The position numbers were made by a program, and so were the translations under genes. The notes below the pieces were generated by a model, which was not told where the DNA came from, did not search any database, and was given only the letters and a program-made list of their open reading frames with translations. Source: Paragonimus westermani (Eukaryota; Platyhelminthes; Trematoda; Plagiorchiida; Troglotrematidae). Taken from it: a stretch of DNA of 64,000 nt. The stretch's first letter is position 1, and each line of letters starts with the position of its first letter. Shown here piece by piece: positions 59,648-64,000 of the stretch. The stretch covers positions 53,673-117,672 of the forward strand of contig QNGE01002356.1 of NCBI GenBank assembly GCA_008508345.1, read 5' to 3'.

Positions 59648-62600
59648 GTGGACGTATTAAGCGTCATTGACTAGTTGAAGGCTTAACTCGGACTTTCACT
59701 ATGCCAACGTCCAAGTTCCTTGATACTGTTTCTTCTCCTGCTGTCGTCCACGGTCTTTCTTTCGTGGTTTATAGTGAACCATTCTGACTACCTTGAAACG
59801 TCTAAAACATTGATAAAGGTCTACTAATGTAATCTGACGCTGGTTCTCAAAAATCTGGCTGAATTCGTGGACTGTGTTTGAGCATACGCTATCGCATTGG
59901 CTGGGCAGGGTCTCTAGAAGCACTATCCTGAATGGAAAGATTCTTCGACGTTGTCAGTCAAAGAAAACGGGATTCTTAAAATATGCTTCTGATTGTCTGC
60001 TCTGCTTGTACGCCTTTGTGCATGCCCATATTATATTATAATAGATCCAAATTGAATACCTCCTCCAGCTATGCAACTGGCTGTATGCAACCGATGGTTT
60101 TCTTTTTCTAACCAATTACCTATGAATCTGTTCTTTAATTCTGTTTTATATGTATCACCTGTAGCGTTTGCCATATTTCTAAACAGTGCAAAGGATATAC
60201 AATGATTCTAAAACCTACTGCGGTCTTTTGTTTTGATACCTTTGAGGATTATCGTCTGGATAGAAAAGACGTTCTGAATTGTCTTTAGTCGGGGGTCGAG
60301 AATGTACCCAAATGATCGTTAGAAGCTCACAGTTTATTAACTAACCAGATTCTTTGTATCCATGCAATGTGCCGATAGTTTTACTGCGTTCGAAGAATTT
60401 TGAGGGGTTGATGTGAAACAACAGTGAAAAACCATTCCAAAGTTTCATAGTAATTTTCCTGTTGTACGATTTATGGAATACACTGTGTATACTTAAAAAG
60501 CAAGTTGTCTCTATATTCTTGAAATAAAAGTTTAGTAATCTTTAAGATGGTGTATCACTCAGTGATCAGTATGAAAATAACGGTTGTAATAATGCTTGTG
60601 AATAGGAGTCATTTAACTAACGAGTGTTCACAGTGTGGCTTCGTAAACTAGAATAACAATTTCCTGTTGATCCAACCAAAAGTCTGGTTGTAACCAAGTA
60701 GATGATACGAGTTAGACTACGACTGTATGGATCGAGATGTGAGTCCGCAAAGTGATTCGGCAACATGTTAGTCATTGGAATATTCTACTCCCTTAGTTAC
60801 ATACGATACCTAATAAAATGAAGATGTGAGCAGATTCTAAAATTTATGTGACTGCGACATGAATTACATTGAAAAACAGCTAAAGTATGTCCATACGAGT
60901 CCACCGGACTGTTTGAAAGCTTGTAAAAGTTGTTTATAAGAAAACCACACATTTCCTGTCAAGTACAAAACCCATATCTGAGAAATTCAATTCTTTTCTA
61001 AATGTATATACCGTGCCGTCAGATACATATTATAGGAAAATCCTCAAAGAAGCTTTCCGTGAATCTCTTATTGTTGACAGTGAAGTTTAGGGAAATAGTT
61101 CATTCTCAAAGTCTTCAGCTTGGATTACTAACTTCCTTCTATACCTGAGATTTTTCACACTTTAGGCAACCGTTAGACTGTGAAGCAAACATTATCAGGC
61201 CAAGTTTCTCCTCAAGGCTGCTTCCGGCTGAAGTGCACTTTCATTAATTGGTATTCAGCTGACATTGGCAGAACCAAGTGGATCTTACAGGCATTCCATC
61301 TAATCAGTTTTCATCAACAGGTAGGATAATCACACCACTGCCCCTTATTCATGCGGCTCATCTTCACACTTCACCTGAAAAATCCAGTGGGAACAATGCA
61401 CTTTCGAAAGTCACAGTAGGCTGGTTGCAGATTCAAGAAGTCCTTGGTCTTGCAGAACAGAACGCAAATGCGGATACTCAAAACCAATTTCCCTGGACAA
61501 ATGGTAGTATTGGAGACCCACTGTTGTGCTAGTCAGTACGGAGATAGACATGGATACAGAGAGTGTGGTGAGTTTGAAGTATGTACAAATAAGGTATCTG
61601 GATGCAAAAAAGTTAGGTGTGTAAGTTGAGCAGATGTGTCCCATAAAGGGAAGGCGTGTGAGCTGCAAAGTATTTTGATCCCATTTGGTTTGTTGAACAT
61701 TCACGTCCTATTCTTTACAGCTCAGCTGATAGAAATGATGCATCAGTGAGTATTGCACCCCAGTGTGGTAACTGTCAAACATGAGTTTAAACGGTTTTGG
61801 TGGTAAATACACCGGTTCAAGGTTGGAAGCTCAAATCATCCATATTCGGCCGGTTTATCTGCTTCAACATTGTAACAAGACTGTAGGAACCCCTTGGAGT
61901 TGGAGCGATAACCAGAAGCAGAGTAAAATTTCGAACAGGCGAAGTTTTGGGTAAATGGATATTTAACAACGCTTTAAACCGAACCTTAAAGAAGCAGGTA
62001 AAAACATCACACAGATGAACATTTGGGTGGTTGACAGCTTTGTAAAAAGGCGATTCATTCTAAGGAAGTTTTGAGTACGGAACTTTCCATGCTTTTGTCG
62101 TCGCCGACCGCTATTGGTTGCTAAAATAAGGAGTTGTTCGGCGAGTCTTGTAAATCAAGAATTTCAAGTCTCAAATCACAGGTCACATGCAGCACTGCGG
62201 CGACCAGCGATCGCACAGCTTCTCAAAGGATCCCGACTGCAACCGTTTTTTCTTGCCTGTTTGTTGTGGGAGGTTTGATACGATTCAGTGCCACTTCCTC
62301 CCCTCATGCAACTAGTTACACCGAGCGAATGCTTGCTCTTTTGTTAACGACTTTTCTACCGTTCCACTTCTCAAGGTCACAGCCGTTTCTGAACGTTCCT
62401 TAACGCACTCGAAGTTTCTACGCACTTCTCGCCTGACGCGCCTTTGAACGCTGCCCAATGGGCTGGAGCCCACCTCATGCTTCCTTTCTTTCTTCCCTTG
62501 GCTGTTGCCGTCGGTCTCAGACTAGGCTAGAGTTAACTGCTCATCGCGTTCCCAAACATCATTGGAAATGCACGACTTGTTTTCAAACCCTACTGCTTTC

Positions 62601-62718
62601 TTTTAGTTCGGTGCCTGTTGGGGCTACATTTTGACTAGTCTTCTGGAAAGACATATTGAATTCAANACACATATTGAATTGTTATTGGACGAGCTTCAAG
62701 CGTCTACCTAATTGCCCA
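59648..62718. other. Non-coding sequence, nothing recognised
   Basis: No gene, RNA or repeat family could be supported. Open frames at 61278-61629 and 62134-62403 lack motifs. About 62130-62640 is pyrimidine-rich on plus. An N lies at 62666. Confidence 0.5.
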
Positions 62719-62940
62719 TCACAGCAGGTATGTGATCAGCCTGATAGCTGCACACTTAACACGCTTAATTGCGAGGATGCCATATTTCAATCCGGTATAC
62801 ATTGTTAGCCTAGCATACCAAAACAGCGGTCTTACATAAACGCCATGAAGCGTTTGAAGGGCTCTCTTACCCAAGCCTAGTATCATAGCAAGCCGTCTCC
62901 TGAACGTTCTATGGCAGTTCTCACTGTGCACTCTCAAGTC
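62719..62940 (-). mobile_element. Non-LTR retrotransposon RT C-terminal fragment
   Basis: The minus frame reads DLRVHSENCHRTFRRRLAM, then LGLGKRALQTLHGVYVRPLF and YTGLKYGILAIKRVKCAAI. This resembles the end of CR1/jockey-type RTs (DLGV.., L..LY..YVRP.LEY, W.P...KDI..LERVQRRAT.LI). Stops follow immediately and no endonuclease or 3' end was found. It lies next to the N at 62666, so its downstream part may be disrupted by the assembly. Confidence 0.6.
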
Positions 62941-64000
62941 ACTTGTAGAACATAGCGGAAAAACCGGCCCATGCTTTCATACAATACTTTAATCTGTTTG
63001 CCTTCATTCCACTGCCTATTTACGTACGGTCGAAAACTAATAAGTAAACCTCTTGTAGCCTAACGGTCACGACGGTCTTACGAGGATACCCGAATGGTTT
63101 GAGTGTTCCTGACTAGCATACAGGCGTGAAGTGAAAAGGCATTGCGAAAAGATATATGGTATGTAGTTAAGTGTATTGGCGCATTTGAAAAATAGGCGAA
63201 AATAATTCATCCGCCTGTCGTTCTTGTGGTTGCTGACATTGGAAGTAGTTGTTTTTTGTGTTGTCTCTCGTGCCTTTCTAGTGCTTAGATCGGAAATAAG
63301 ACTATGTTGCAAGGATGAGTTAAAAATGGCAAATTCGTAAATAGTCGGAAAAGAATAGACATGGAACAAAACAATCTTACGGTATTCTTCCCAATAATTC
63401 CAAAAATGCTACGGTCATTTGCTAATATATACCGAGTACCCTGAATACGTCCTCCTAAACGTGCACATACTTCGAGCGTGAGCCGTGAAAATAACATTTT
63501 TATGGATGTGTTTGAAATCCCATGTCTTCGCAAATAATCGAGACAGAACAGGAATGAAAAACAACGATCATACGGTACCCATTCTAAACATCATAATAAT
63601 GCTACAGTCATCTGCCTGTTCGTACCGGGTGAGTTGAACATGCCGTCCTGAAATTGTACAAGACTTGAACAAACTCGTGGGTGAATCACATGATGAATCG
63701 TCACGAATTTCAGTCCATCCGAAAGTTAGCTTCCCGAAGAAATACACGCCCGTGTACTTCTTCCTGTAAAGGTGTCATTACAACTTCTTCTGTCATCAAA
63801 AACTAGCCCATCGAAACCCGTTCGCGGAAAAGCGTCCATTATCTCTGCGTTACCATCTAGACATTATAAATTACGTATATATTGCAAATATTTCATCGAC
63901 AGACGTACCCAGATTATCGGAATTTCTAGAAAAACCTCCTCCAGCGTCATTGCTGAATTAAAGCAAGCTGCCGAGGCAGAAAGCGCTATGTCGTAGGGCA
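62941..64000. other. Window end, no gene supported
   Basis: Apart from the tandem duplication at 63352-63655, nothing is recognised. An open frame at 63772-63996 ends ELKQAAEAESAMS, which could be coding, but it has no convincing acceptor or homology. Confidence 0.4.
63352..63655. repeat. Diverged tandem duplication, period about 193 bp
   Basis: GCTACGGTCATTTGC at 63408 and GCTACAGTCATCTGC at 63601 lie in alignable contexts of about 110 bp: ATAGACATGGAACAAAACAA versus ACAGAACAGGAATGAAAAAC upstream, and CGAGTACCCTGAATACGTCC versus CGGGTGAGTTGAACATGCC downstream. The origin is unknown. Confidence 0.5.

Overview
The window looks like an intron-rich, repeat-rich animal genome, most likely a flatworm and plausibly a digenean trematode. 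The signs are kilobase-scale introns, decayed CR1/jockey-like and Penelope-like retroelements, tRNA-derived SINEs and AT-leaning composition with no operon structure. The species assignment is inference; no bacterial, viral or organellar gene was seen.

One gene explains all confident coding sequence. It is a MAPK15 (ERK7/ERK8)-like atypical MAP kinase on the + strand, 5'-truncated by the window edge. I assembled it by hand from 12 exons (1762-2095, 12463-12520, 14721-14855, 16443-16548, 21294-21637, 22443-22716, 28562-28810, 32092-32449, 37326-37456, 39752-40036, 43591-44052, 52634-53062). Every junction is GT-AG and every phase matches, giving 1054 codons plus a stop. Exons 1-4 encode the kinase C-lobe (HRD-loop end, DFG, TEY activation motif, APE, MAPK-type C-terminal helices). 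Exons 5-12 encode a low-complexity Ser/Pro/Arg/His-rich tail of about 880 residues, far longer than the roughly 240-residue tail of human MAPK15. The YQMI LC3-interacting motif known from human MAPK15 is kept and is split exactly by the exon 4/5 junction. A further in-phase candidate exon lies at 49451-49525. The ATP-binding N-lobe and start codon are not in the window.

The introns (0.8 to 10.4 kb) hold mobile-element debris. There is an antisense Penelope-like element with RT and GIY-YIG regions (about 19532-20930). Two non-LTR RT remnants lie at about 7889-8110 (+) and 62719-62940 (-). Two tRNA-derived SINE-like families are present. One of them occurs three times as a minus copy directly followed by a plus copy (head-to-head, about 5695-6200, 25283-26140 and 59129-59647), and once forms a near-perfect palindrome with arms of about 230 bp. 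Downstream of the MAPK15 stop (53063-64000) no further gene can be supported.
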